A stretch of 64,000 nt of DNA from Mesorhabditis belari. Lineage: Eukaryota; Nematoda; Chromadorea; Rhabditida; Rhabditidae. Within the stretch, counting starts at the first letter, position 1; the number at the start of each line of letters is the position of its first letter. This document shows positions 33,720 to 46,277 of this stretch, piece by piece. A program made the position numbers and the translations under genes. The notes beneath the pieces were generated by a model. The model did no database searches. It was not told where the DNA came from and worked only from the letters and a program-made list of their open reading frames with translations. Location: positions 434,001-498,000 of the forward strand of contig CAUEEP010000736.1 of assembly GCA_958450365.1 (NCBI GenBank), given 5' to 3'.

Positions 33720-36564
33720 ATGAATTCTGATGGAGAGCTTGAAGACGACCACGAATCCGAATTTCCAAAAGAAGACAGCGAAGATGAATTTCCACTTGGC
33801 AAGGATCTACCAGAGTCATTCAAAGTAAGTTTTCAAGCCTTTCTCACTTTTGTTTTCTGCCAATTTTGGTGTAAAAAGTTTGAGTCTGGTCTTCAAATCG
33901 TTTTAAGTTTAGGTGTATTGCGGCATTTGTGAAGAAGTTCAATTCAATCGAGGAACTGGCCACATTCACGAGCACATGGCCTCTCATCGTGGGCAGGTAA
34001 TTTAAAAAGCAAAAGCTCGCAAAACACGTCAATTTTAGATTGGCTCAAGGACTTTCACGTGTTCGCAATGCTTTTTCGTTACCGGAGTCAAAGAGCTTTT
34101 GGAATCCCATCTCGCTGATACTCACGGTTTACCTGAATCTATAGGTTAATGTCCTTTTTTAATACTAATCATCACTGTTCTTAGATGAAGAAGACTATCC
34201 GATTCAATTTGGTTTGGATGTTGAGGCATCGTTGTTAGATAGAATGTGAGTTTATGAGGTTTTTGATTAATGAAATATTTTTAGTGAATTTGATCAAACA
34301 AGGGAAACGATGTTTACAAAGTCGAAATTTTGCCAAATCGCTGATCAACACTTGCTCAGAAGGTACGCAAAGTGACAATTGTGTGTGAGGGAGAAACGTG
34401 ATCAGCATTTTGTTGCAGAAAGAAAGTCAAAACGAATTTAGAGTTGTTTTTGGCTGAAGCTGAAACGGATTTGTAATCTCGTCATGTTTAGACTTGTCAA
34501 CGCCGATGCGGGACAGCCACTAAGTAATCGAAGCTCGTATGAAAGATTCTTCTGTATTTATTGGAATGGGGAAATCAGTGGAGCCCACTGGTAAATTTGA
34601 TATTTTTATTTTACCAGTAAAAATTTATTTTAGGTATTGTCGTATTTGTAAACGCAAACTTTCTCGGCAAGATCCTTACGCACTTCGATTCGCCGTTTTG
34701 CTTCACCTGGACGACCATGTGACGTGCAAACACAAAAGCAATGTACTGGATGATCGCCTAACTAAATGCCTCAAAAGAGAATGGTAATTTAACACTTATT
34801 CATTGCTCCTAATGATGGTCTGACCGTGTCTGAATGTTTTATTCTTTTCAGGAAACGGTACGAAAAGGAAATTGGTTCGTCACTCGCAGTATTTCGTCAA
34901 CGCTCTCAAACATTGGAGAATTCAGAAAATAGGCAAGCGCTGCTGGTTTGAAATTATTTTAACGCTTATTTAGAAGCTTCGCAATCTATTTGTCGGCTGA
35001 TCAACAACTAATTGATTTTTTCAACAGCGTCACCGAAAGTAAACACCAAATTTTTGATCTTTGCTTGGTATGTTTGGCTACATTTTAAAACAAAATAGGC
35101 AGTTTTAGTTATGCGCTCGTCCTGTTTGGGGTTCATCACATTACACTAGGCATCATTGCAAACGAAAAATGTAGGTTCTTCATAAAATGTTAAATATTAT
35201 ATTTTTTGTTCAGAAAACTTTCATGGAGTGAGTTTTACGCAGTTGATGCAGCTGATTTGTCGGTTGAGCCTCCACAATCTCTTTTTCAAATTGAACGGGT
35301 TCTGAAAAAAAGTGTAAGTTTGTTTGGCGCAATCGTAACAAAGGTTATTTTAAGAAACGAGACGAATTTGACGGAATTCTCTTCTATCGATGGTGAGTCT
35401 TAATTGATCTTTCATAGTTGTCTCGTTTGCAAAAAACAAACAAGTTTGGCAGTTGCGTGCAAAAAATATGAAATACATTTATCATGCCATTTAGGTGCTG
35501 CCGTAAGCCGGATTGCGCAAAGAAGTCACTTTGCACACAATGCGATTTTCCGAATATGTGGCTTACCCGGGCTTATGCATTGTCTCACTTGGAAAAACAC
35601 CATTCGCAACTCTTTAACAAGGATTTTTTTGACTATGAGTGGTAAGTAGCATGTTTACTTTTCTTAATTAGTTAGTCTTAATTAGGTAGAGTTTCTTAAT
35701 GTTTTACTTTCAGTAAATGGATGATTTTATGAATATGAATATGACTTTAGGAAACTTGTTCAATATGATTCGCGGATGCCAGCTGACATTTATGATTTCC
35801 GTCTACATTTACCAAAAGTTCCAATCGACGATATTGGGTATATTTCATGCACTATGTCCTACTTGTAATTTTATTTTAGAGATCCAAACTTGTTTGCGTT
35901 GACGGCAAATCGTGTCATTTTGGCAGAAAACTACGCGGCTCTTCATATTTGCTCGATTTGCTACTACACGGATTTGAACCCGGGATTTATGAATCATATT
36001 ACCACTGAACATGGTTTTTGCTATGAGTGAGTTGTTTCTATTTGCTAAGCTTTTAAAAGTAGGGCTATACTGTTTTTTAGCCGAATCGATTTGCATCAGC
36101 CGATGAAGTCTCGCCGGTCAATCCCTGGCCCTAAGCCGAATACCAAGCGGCAGTTCATAGAAATTGCAGATCGACTCGTAGGTGTTACACACCTCAATGC
36201 TCAATAAGTATAAAGTTTTAGAAATATTCAATTGTGCCACCTCTGACGATAATCAAAGATATGAACCAGTGGAATGAAGTCGAAGATCACGATGTTCAAG
36301 ATGAGCTAACAATTGAGGTACGCTTTTTTGAATACTGAGTTCGAATATTGAATTATCTTAATTTGGTCTTAAAATCATAAAAGTTGCATTTTAGAGAACT
36401 CCCGCTGACAACGAGATTTTAGCGAAGACGGAAAATGATTTACAAGGTATATTGACCTTATTTAACTACTGACAATGTATTTAGATAGCCAGCTCGATGA
36501 AAATAGAGAAGTTTCGGACAAAAGGGAAGAAATTATGGCAACAACGTCACAGTCTACGTCGTAA
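33720..36564 (+). CDS. Multi-zinc-finger protein A
   Basis: Unrecognised nuclear-type protein of many short exons separated by introns of about 40 bases. It starts with an acidic stretch (MNSDGELEDDHESEF) followed by C2H2-like fingers: YCGICEEV...HEHMASH, FTCSQCFFV...SHLADTH, YCRICKRK...HLDDHVTCKH, a C-rich pair ending in SHLEKHH, and HICSICYY...NHITTEH. The C-terminus is acidic and ends TTSQSTS. Phases hold if the intron at 34443-34491 is removed with a weak GTTGTT donor; otherwise a stop at 34474-34476 ends a first protein and a second one begins at ATG 34485. The intron at 34933-34973 is GC-AG. Poly(A) signal AATAAA is at 36629. Probably a DNA- or RNA-binding protein; no ortholog recognised. 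Confidence 0.7.
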
Positions 36565-36695
36565 ATTTTGAACGGGAGCGCTCTTGAATATAATCTTTTA
36601 GAGTTTTTTCACCTAATTCGGCAAGTTTAATAAAAAAAACCACCATTTCTCGAATCCTGGAGGGATATGATTGGGAAGGGTGAGTTGCGGTAGCC

Positions 36696-38048
36696 ATGTT
36701 TTTGCAAAATAGTTTTAGTGATCAGCCGGACCCGCTCTCATATAATGCCACTACCTTACTACAAGCGTTCCTTGATCGTCATTTTTGTGTTCTTTGCAAT
36801 GTAAATTATTCTTGCTTTAAAATATTTTGCAAGGTTTTAGAAATCAATCCCCATGAGTCGTACGGATTGGCAATCGGATCGCATGAAGGAAACGTCTCTT
36901 CTAGCCCATTTGTTTATTAAACATCCTGACGAAAGTATTAGAGAGGAGTTAGTCAATCAGAAATTGTAAGTGATTTTACGTTTAGATCGATATTTGGCAC
37001 ATTTAGGTATGCGTTGTCAGTGCTGAGATGGAGCGAGAAACCACAATATTTTCCATTTCGTTTAAACTCTGCGGTGCGTTCCAGATCTATTTGTGTTAAC
37101 CTTTTTGTTTAGGGTTCATTGACCTGTTCCTCTTGCATAGATGTTCCCAAAAGCTTCCCGTTACTTGGCCGCTTGCAAGCACATTGGGAGAAATGTTCAG
37201 TGACGAAAGGATCTTTGTCTACTTTGTATACGTATGTTTTTAAATTACAGAAAATAAAATGGCTACTGACGATATAATAAGCTCGCTGAATAAGGGATTA
37301 GTTCGAAATTTATTTAAACTTTTAGGTTTTTTTACTTCTTGAGCTTATAAAATATTCTAGCTTATCTTTATTTCTTTTAGCAACATCGTGCGAAGAAAAT
37401 CAAGGAAGGATAATGATATGCAAACAACAGCAACGACAGATACGTCAAATACACCGGCAAATAAGTTAGTGAAATCTTCAACACAATAACCTGTTTATCT
37501 TTTAGGAGAATCAAAAAACTCGAGACTAACACTAGCAAGGAACCATCGACAAAAACTCTGGAACAGAAAACACCGGAAAAGACGTTTGTAAAAAAAACTT
37601 ACCCTATCAAATGTTTATATACTTTCTAGGAATAAGCAACGTCAATCGATGGAGAATGTCATTAATAAGGATGAGGAATCGCCAGTAACAATGCCAAATC
37701 AGAAGCCATCCAAAAAGATGTGTGTTAAATTTTTAGGACAAATTAGGACGGTTTTAGGATTTTCTATGTATTTTAGAGACAATCAGCATCAATCGATGAA
37801 TTACGACAACAATGATGAAGAAGGGAACAATACAGCAGCGATATCCCCTGAACAGGAAACACCCGAAAAGACGTAAGTAAAAGTCGATATTTATAACTAG
37901 GTATGTATTTTCCAGGAACAAGCTATGTGAATCGGTAAAGAAAGACGATGATAGTAGGAAGAATGAGAACTTGCCAGCCTCAAGGAACCTCAAGCGACAC
38001 CATCAACCGAGGAAGAGAAAGCGCTTATCTGGAGGACAGCTTTTTTGA
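36696..38048 (+). CDS. Zinc-finger protein B
   Basis: Begins 131 bases after gene A stops, on the same strand. The N-terminal part has two finger-like motifs: FCVLCNKSIP...LLAHLFIKH and LTCSSCIDV...LQAHWEKC. The C-terminal half is basic and low in complexity, with repeated units of the kind Q(R/H)QSM(E/N) and EQ(K/E)TPEKT that look like tandemly duplicated small exons (about 37500-37870). It ends KRKRLSGGQLF. The ATG follows a TAG|CC acceptor-like site. A poly(A) signal AATAAA lies at 38183. Shares finger style with gene A, so the two could be an old duplicate pair. Function unknown. The first reading frame continues past a short intron (36800-36844) that must be removed. Confidence 0.65.
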
Positions 38049-38307
38049 TTTATATTAGTAAACTACTTTTAATAGGAAATTTTTATTTTGTTGTTAATTA
38101 ATGTTTTTATACTTACGGGTATTCTTTGCTAGTCGGAGCTCATTTTTTGTTAGACGTTGTTATGTTGTTTATTATCACTGTGAATAAATTTTTACTTGAA
38201 ATGACCATAATAATTTATCCAAGTAATGGTGTTGCAATTTTTGTTGGTAATTATAACAAGTGTTTTTAGTGTTTTGATTGGATACTTTCAGTTAGAGTCG
38301 ATGCAAG

Positions 38308-40534
38308 ATGATTCACTTGGGCGACATGACCATTATGGGTCTATCAACGTTTGCCTACTTTGTTTGCGGGTGGCTCTTCTTTTTGAAACAAGTCGGTTTT
38401 GTAATTTTACTTATTGAGTAAAGCTTTAAATTAAAATTCATAAATTGACTGAGCATTAATATTTAGTTATTCCGGAATTATGAAGTTCACAATCGAAACG
38501 TGCAACTGTTATTTGCCGCCACTTTCGCTTTATCATGTACCCTTTTCGAGTTGATCATCTTTGAGATTGTTGATGTACTTGAATCGGAGTAAGCTTTAAT
38601 TTTACTGATCGTGAAATCCGCTCTTTTTAGTTCACGGATGTTCCATTGGCAGTTCAATCTCAATCTGATCCTCGTCATTCTAATTGTGGTCATTCCCGTT
38701 TACATGCCATACTGTTATTTGAACTCATTTACGCAATGTAAGAACTTTGTTTTTATAGGTTAGCAAATTGTTGATTTAGTGAAAGCTGGCCGTCGTTTAT
38801 TCATGGCGTTCACAATCTGGGCTATTTTTATCTACTTCTTCTGGAAAACAGGCGATCCATTTCCAATTCTCAGTGCCAAACATGGTAATTTTTTATCTTT
38901 ATAAACCCCCTAAAACATGAATTTCTGTTGTTATTAAATATTTTAGGCATTTTCACCATCGAGCAAGCGATTTCACGCGTTGGCGTCGTTGGAGTGACGG
39001 TGATGGCCTTTCTTTCAGGGTTCGGAGCTGTGAACGCACCGTATCAATGCCTAAATTATTTTGTCAGCACGGTTGGCTTTTCAATTTGATTACAAAACTT
39101 TAAAACTTATCTTTAGGTAACGATGGACGAAGTGCACAAGATGGAACGAAAAATTCACCAAGTAAACGAAGCGATTTTACGAAAGCTCTTTCAAGTGGAT
39201 GACTGCAATAGTCAGATTGAAAATGGTAAGGTTCTGTTGGCTGATTTTGTTGTTGAATAATGTTTAGTGCACAGGGGCATAAAATTTTTGATAAATGTAA
39301 TATTTAAATATTTTAGTGAGAGGCCGCGATGAAACGGCACCACTTTATCGCCGCGCATTCACTCGATGGACCGATTCATCCACTTCATCATCTATGGCTC
39401 AAAAGAAAAAGTATGATACGAAGAACTTTGTCGCGTGCTATCTGCCATGATCACGGATATCGCGGACAATCTAATGTTTATAATTTTAGAGATCTGGAAG
39501 CTGAAGTAGCACAAAATGAGGAACTGCAACGGCATCTCTTCCTCGAACTTGTTGATTTGCGAGCGATGAAAGCAAGTTTTTAAGCTGACTTCTTTGTCAA
39601 TGCAAAGTATTTTATTAAGGATCGAGTCGATTACTCAAAAACGTGGATGGGCAAATATTTCAACTTCCTTGGATATTTCTTCTCGATTTACTGTCTTTGG
39701 AAGATTTTCATCTGTACTGTGAATATCGTGTTCGACCGCGTTGGAAAGGTTAGGGTTCTGCTTCTAGAACTATTATCTACTTATTTAACCAATCTAATTT
39801 TTAACGTTTAATATTTAGGTTGATCCGGTGACGCGTGGAATCGAAATCGGCGTTCATTGGTGTGGCCTTGACATTGATGTGAGTTGGTTCAGCATATTCA
39901 ACGGTTTTAAACGAGTAAATTAAAGGATATAGTATTTTATTACAGCTATATCTACTATATTTTATTAATATCTCAAAATTTTATTGGTATATTTTTTGTC
40001 TTTAGGTTCGATTCTGGTCCCAACACGTCTCATTTTTCCTCGTCGGTGTCATCGTGGTGACGTCTGTGCGTGGATTATTGATCACTCTATCGAAATGGTT
40101 TCATGCGATCGCCTCGAGTAAGAGCTCGAACATTCTTGTGCTCTTCTTTGCGCAACTTATGGTGAGTACAAATTTTGAGTGATTAAGTTGAGCGGTACAA
40201 ACATTGATACCAAGCTTTTATGCAAATTTTTAGGGTATGTACTTTGTGTCGACGGTGCTGTTGATGAGAATGAATGTGCCATTGAAATACCGCGAGATCA
40301 TCACCATTGTGCTCGGCGATCTACAATTTTCATTCTACCATCGATGGTTCGTTTCTTTGTTCAATTGCAATAATGTAGCATTAGGTAAAAAAAAGCCCGT
40401 TTTAGATCTAAATTATACAGCTGGAGTGAAAAATTATTCTTTTTAGGTTCGACGTGATCTTCTTGATATCGGCTCTCTGTTCGATCTTCTTCCTATACAT
40501 GACGCGACGACCGGCACAAGAAAATCTTGACTAG
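38308..40534 (+). CDS. Golgi pH regulator (GPHR/GPR89 family)
   Basis: Multi-pass Golgi/ER anion-channel family protein that keeps Golgi pH acidic; worms have two paralogs (gphr-1, gphr-2) and I cannot say which this is. Thirteen exons: 38308-38391, 38467-38588, 38631-38737, 38780-38884, 38947-39071, 39117-39225, 39317-39410, 39490-39571, 39620-39748, 39819-39878, 40006-40161, 40234-40346, 40447-40534; 457 residues, versus 455 in human. Signature blocks include [95 protein letters not shown] and FYHRWFDVIFL. The intron after 39571 has a GC donor (AAA|GCAAGT). The donor of exon 7 is chosen as GTATGA at 39411; a second possibility lies 30-odd bases on. A TTTCAG acceptor ends at about 38290, 18 bases before the ATG. 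Confidence 0.93.
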
Positions 40535-42097
40535 CTTGATGTCATTGTTAGCTTTTTTGTTTCTGTGCTTATCAATTTTTGCTTTTTTCTAACTTCATAT
40601 CAAGTATTTTGATTTGACCATTTTCTCACGGGTATATTTAAACTTTGGTTTGGATGTGTGATAGTAATTTTTGTAGTTTATTTAGTAAAGTGAGAAATTA
40701 AATGACTTTCTGCAAAGTTGACAAGAAAATTTTCATGATTGAACTTTTTTCAGGGAAACAACTTTTGGTATAAAAGTCGAAAAGCTTTCGGAAATGCTTT
40801 AAGGTCAATGAAGAAAGGGGAAAATACCCTTGTGAGTGGTGGAGTTTAGAAAAGACTTGAAAAAAGGATGGGGGAGAGCCAGCCTGTCTCTCTTTCCTTT
40901 CTTATACTTCTTTCCCATATTTCTCATACAGGGACTTCGGACAGAGAGCTCAATTCTGAGACTACCAGTTCTCCTTCTGCCCGCCGATGATGCCCCCTTA
41001 TTCTCCTTTTTCTTTTCCTTATAGGTATACTTAAAAGAGAATGGGGAACACTTTAGTCTACCTTGAAAACACTTATTCACATGGATCCTCATTTCGTGAA
41101 TGTTCTTTTCTGTTCTGTTCTTTTCAAATCTTGAGCTCGAGTTTTGTTTGAGTTTTGAAATGTAATTGCTTTATCTTTTCTACTTAGTTCTGGTTTCTTG
41201 TCTCACTACAGTATGAAACATTACTATCATTACTATCGAAAAGCAGTCAATACTATCGTCTGTGTTTCCTAAAACGTGTACACTTGTAAAAACTATCGTA
41301 ATCTTGAGCCGTACTGTAATACGGTAGCTTATTTATCTTCAAAAGACTAAATATTGGTTCTATTAATTTGTGTTTTGTGGCGATTACTTCAAAAGCCTAC
41401 TAATGCCTAAAAACTTCGCAATCGCTCGATAAAAAGGGTCCAGCCTTTATCGAGAAATACCTCATTTAAATACGGTAATTGATCAAAAAATTCTTATCAT
41501 CAAATCTCCGCTTAACCGCCCCTACTTCTTTGGTTAATTACTCTTTGATAAAAACCTCACCAACACTTAAAATGGAGTGCCGACTTATCCCCAGCTCATC
41601 CCACTACATGAATCCCAACAAAACTCCCTCTATCCTCCATTTGATAATGAAAAACTGGAAAATGCAAATATTTTTGTCCGCTTTATAGTCATATAGTTGT
41701 TAGCCTTGTATTTGCGAGTTTTATAGCCATTTTATTGTCACCCGATCGAGGGTTTAGGTGAAATGAAGCTATGAAAACTAGTGTAAGTCAAATGATCTAA
41801 TAATTTTTTTTTGAAATTTTGAAATTTTTGATTTCATATATTAGCTAATTCTAATTGGATTCTAACATATATTTATTATAATTCTAACATATATTTATAC
41901 TAATTCCAATTGGATATATACTTTTAAAGTTTAAACTAAAGTCTTCCTGGTTTTTCGGTTCGCTTAGAAATTGTCTTTTCGTTTTGGAGTCTCAAGTTTG
42001 ATGGGAGAAAAATGATATGATCACTTTGCAACATTTAGCCAAAACTTAGCGCATTCCTTTTCATTCATCGACCCGTTTGAATGAGAGCTAAGATGCT
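40535..42097. other. Intergenic after GPHR
   Basis: No gene recognised. Frames at 40805-41092 lie in a purine/pyrimidine-skewed stretch. Short repeats occur: CATTACTATC near 41220-41255 and AATTCTAACATATATTTATA near 41855-41900. Confidence 0.55.
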
Positions 42098-44280
42098 ATG
42101 AGAAGTCCATGCATTACCTGGCTAGCCATTCAACTCGCTCTCCTTCCCTACACCACCAGTTTGCCCATCAAAATCGCCAATAAAACCAGGGTAATTTTAG
42201 ACATTTTAAACAGCTACAACAATTCTTATCGTTATGATTATCAATGTAATTATTTGCTTTTTTAAATCCCTTCATTTTTAGCTTGAAAATCCCATTCTTG
42301 AAAACCGATTTGCTAACGAATTTGGACACATTTTTGCAGAGTAAAGGTAAATATATGAATATTGTAATAATTATTGTGTTGAATCTGTTGATCTATTGAT
42401 CATTAATCTGTTAAAATATTAAATTTTCAGAGTTTATCCGATTAAAGCGATATTTTGTGCTCAGTCGTGTTCATTATGATGATCGACAAAAGCGTGAAGA
42501 GTGAGTTTATTGTGAAATTTACATATAGAGCATTTTATTTCAGGATTTCTTTACCGATAAATCCGGGCACTGAACGGGTACGAGCCCGGTTTACAAAGTT
42601 GGCTGAAGTTGATCGCCCACTCGTGCACGGGGTTCTCGTCTCACCATCACCTGTAGTTTGGGAGGTTGGCTTCAAAATCTAATTTAAGTACAGTCCAAGT
42701 ACAGTTCAAGTACAGTTCAAGTACAATCCAAGTATAGTAGTACATCAAGAATCTATACAATTATCCGTGACATAGAAAATCTCCAAGTTTCAGGCTCAAA
42801 ACCCGTCCCTTGTCCCTTTAAAGCAAAGAGTGTACATCCCTGGAAGAGTGCCAACGAGGATTCCAGTTGACTTTTTCTCTAGGGTATGTTAGAAGTTATA
42901 GAAGTATTTATAAAATCAATAGAATTATAGAATCAAACAATATTAAACTGAAGCTAATCCCTCTAATTTCAGGAGCCTTCTCCCCCGAAAATCCCCACCA
43001 CTGCACGAGTTCATTCTATGGTTCAAATTCGATCACGACAAGCAAATATTTATGGTAAAATTCAACTAGATAATTCCGATATTAAGCTAAATAACTAAGT
43101 AACAAAATAATTTGAATATTGAATAATAAACTGGCTTTTTTTTGATAGCAGTTAGTGCTAAATAAGAAATCTAAAAGAAAAAGGAGCAAAAGCCGTTTGT
43201 TTACAATGACACTGTATTCAGTCAATCGCAATTTAGGGATTAGCCGCCGGAGAAGCGTTGTAGAAGAGGGAGAATTGCAGACACGTGCAAGCACACAACA
43301 ACCTCTCACTGTGAAGAAACGAGGAGAAGGATGGAGAAATGGGAGAGTGAATAGAGGGAATTTCATGAGAAACAAGAGAACACAACAGGTTAAAGGTTTG
43401 GAGAAGTTGAAGAAGTTTAAACACTAACGCTCAGTCGGCTACATTCCTGTGCGCAGACTTCGACCAGTAAATCGTCGTGAGGCCCGTATCGGTGTCGAGA
43501 AACGATTCCATTTTGAGGACGGCATTGAGGAATCCACACCAACTCGATGTCTTAAATGCTATGTTTTCTGGACTCAACGGTAGACAAATGATCGTTTGTT
43601 ATTATAAAAATGTTTCAATCAAGTTTTTGAGTCAGTTTGGAACAGCTTTGGCAAGGTTAAGCAAGCCAAGTCAATACAAGAAGTCAGGCCAACACCTAGC
43701 TATGCCCTGGGCCGGAAAAATTTCGGCTCTTGCGTAATTTTCGGGTATTTTGAACGAGTCGTCACACTTTGAAGGCCTATAACTTTGTTCAGAGATAATA
43801 TTTTTGTTAACTTTTTATATCATTGTACAGAGGAAATTTCAGGCTTTCAAATGATACCAAATAGAGCTTAATTGGATAATCCAGTCTAAGAAAATCAGAG
43901 CCAACTCTGAGGAAATGAGGTCTATCCAACTCGAGTGTCGTGTCGCCTTGTTTGCTTGAGAATGAAAAATCCAATCAAGCTCTATTTGGTATCATTTGAA
44001 AGCCTGAAATGTCCTCTGTACAATGATATAAAACGTTAACGAAAATATTATCTCTGGACAAAGTTATAGGCCTTCAAAGCATGACGACTCGTTCAAAATA
44101 CCCGGAAATTACGCAAAAGCCAAAATTTCCTTTAAAACAACCCTAGAATATCTGACAATGAGTTTTTCCATGACCGAACTCATAAACGGTTGTTTAACAA
44201 ATTTGTTTAACAGCTCAAACACGATCCCCCGCTCGTCAATCTACAATGTTTGTTGTGGACGAGAGGAGGCGATTCCATGA
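42098..44280 (+). CDS. Secreted basic protein, family not recognised
   Basis: A phase-consistent model of nine exons gives 277 residues: 42098-42190, 42340-42346 (7-nt microexon), 42431-42500, 42544-42664, 42794-42883, 42973-43054, 43237-43395, 43435-43579, 44214-44280. The start is a likely signal peptide (CITWLAIQLALLPYTTSLP). The rest is basic, with SLPINPGTERVRARF, VYIPGRVPTRIP and an Arg-rich stretch around SRRRSVVEEGE and VRRLRPVNRREARIGVEKR. Cysteines cluster at the end (CLKCYVFW and CC). No family recognised. Weak points: the microexon, without which exon 1 does not connect in frame, and the last exon, which lies beyond a foldback element (43714-44130). Confidence is moderate for exons 3-8 and low for the ends. 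Confidence 0.5.
43714..44130. mobile_element. Foldback element, AACGAGTCGTCA family
   Basis: The left arm GGAAAAATTTCGGCTCTTGC is inverted at the right end as GCAAAAGCCAAAATTTCC. Inner blocks GGGTATTTTGAACGAGTCGT, GGCCTATAACTTTGTTCAGA and AGGCTTTCAAATGATACCAA also pair. It lies in the last intron of the gene at 42098-44280. A half-copy of the same family is at about 61995-62200. Confidence 0.7.
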
Positions 44281-46277
44281 TCATCAAACGGGAAAGATTT
44301 ATGTTTTGTTTATTTGATAAATTTTTTTTAGCTTACACAACAAATTTGAATCTATTGATGAAAAATAACCAAAAAAATCCCCAAAAAAATAACCATTTTG
44401 AGTGGGGGGTTTTGTTTCGACATCCAAAAGACACAATTAGCAATACACACAGATTTCTCAAGGGATTTTCTAGAAAATATAAAGGAAATGAGAGAGATGA
44501 ATAGAAGAAGAAGGAGTAAAATAAAGAAGACGATTGTCGGAAAAGATTTGAGATTTAAATAAGAATGAATGTTACAGAAGAAAGGGAAATTTCTAGATTA
44601 TGTAAGAAAATTGGAAAAAGGAAGAGATAAAGATGGGAAATTTTTAGATTTAGAAGTGAAAAGATGTAGAAGAATGGAAAATAAAAGGAAATCGGTGATT
44701 TACGAAAGAAATTTGTGAAAAGGAAGAGATTTTCTAAGAAGAGAAGAAGGCTGAAAATTGAGAAAGTGAATAATTTAGATATCATACAAGATAATTTAAG
44801 AAAAGAAAAGGAAAACGATAGAGAAATTTGATTTAGACAGATAATTTGAATTGAAGAATGGAATGAAAAGAATAAGAAAACAAGAAGATCTTGAGATTCA
44901 GTGAGAACGATAGAAAAACGTTGATTGTTTGGCGGTGATGGTTGCCAAGGCTGTCCCTGGTTTGAGGGGTCTAATTGTAGGAAGACACTATCTCTTGCAA
45001 TTCTCTTTCTTATTCCTTTCATTCTTATTCGTATTCCGATTCTCCTTTATTGTAAGATTTCCCAAATCTTCTACCTCTTTTTCATCTTTCTTGTACCTAT
45101 CTTCTATCTCTTACAATTCCATTCATCTTCATTCCTTCAACTTCTATTTCTATTTCAATTCAGATCTCTTGCAATTCTATTTCTTATTCCATTTCATTCT
45201 TCTTCATATTCCAATTCTCCCATTCTTTTCTGATCTCCTTCATTGTAAGCTTTCCCAAATCTTCTATCCCTTGTTCATCTTTCTTGTACCTATCTTCTGT
45301 CTCTTACAATTCCATTTATCTTCATTCCTTCAACTTCTATTTCTATTTCAATTCTTATATTCTATTGCCATTCTCTAACTCTTCCCCTTCAAAGGCTTCA
45401 TCACCTTTCAATCCTCTAATTACCTTCCCCATTTTTATCGCCACAAATCACACACGTATTTCTTCAATTCTCATTTGTGGCTTCTTTTTAAAGCATTTCT
45501 TTTATTTCCAAAAATCCGCATGCCTTTCTTTTACTTCCACTTTAAAACTTATCCTTTAGAAAATACGCACGCTTTGATACTCTTTTCGTTTTCTTTCAAA
45601 AGTATAAGTTACAACTAAACAATCTCTTCCAAAATTAGAACTTTCTGGTCTTCTCTTCTTCGCAACTTTTCTGGTGCACTCAGTCATCCAATTCTCTCGT
45701 AGCACTGATTTGGTGTAGAGAAATGAAGGATTCAGTGCTCCAGAAAGATGTTTTTCTACTGCATAGTGAATCAAAAGGATAATTACTGTTGATTAAGTCT
45801 TTCACTTATCTCTAATCTTTGAACTAGCTCTTTAAAACAACTCAAAATTAATTGTAAATTAGCATTTCCGATTGATTTTTGTGTTAGTTGACTCATAGTG
45901 ATCGTCAACAATGAAAAAAATTGTTTTAAATTGTTTTAACTTGCTTCTTCCGGCCAAAATAAGAAAATCCTTACTTTTTTTGCTTTACATTATTAGATAA
46001 GTAACATAGTTGTAGGAAAAAAAGTGAAGTTATAAGTTGATCACCGATTAGATGACTAATAGTGACTAATAGCTTATAATGATCATCAAAATTTGACGTT
46101 TCTTCTCATCACATTTCCGGTGTTTTCCCGATAGAGTTTCCCCTTATAAAAGGGAATTCAAAGAAAACAATTCCTATTTTGCGTAAATGAACCGATAATA
46201 ATTCGGCGATTTCAAACTAGAGAACACTACAAGTCGGCTTTTCATCTCATTTCTACAAATTTCCACACATCGTTTGG
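44281..46277. other. Intergenic; purine-rich half followed by pyrimidine-rich half
   Basis: About 44500-44920 is strongly purine-rich and 44990-45570 strongly pyrimidine-rich, with a short GC-richer centre near 44930-44980. Within the second half, 45045-45150 and 45240-45350 repeat phrases such as CAATTCCATTYATCTTCATTCCTTC. The long frames here (44555-45022 minus, 44929-45559 plus) are compositional. A single-exon frame at 45556-45774 (-, 72 residues, MIHYAVEKHLSG start) has ordinary composition and could be a small gene; evidence is weak. Confidence 0.5.

Noticed and set aside
34539..34787. Frame starting MKDSSVFIGM
   Set aside because: It crosses a splice junction; the spliced frame of the neighbouring phase encodes the zinc-finger motif YCRICKRK.
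43155..43427. Single 90-residue exon starting at 43155
   Set aside because: Only the part from 43237 joins the preceding exon in phase; the upstream portion would need a stop-containing join.
44555..45559. Long overlapping frames (up to 155 residues) on both strands
   Set aside because: They follow a purine/pyrimidine-skewed stretch and give repetitive F/L/S/I or K/R/E strings without domains or splice structure.
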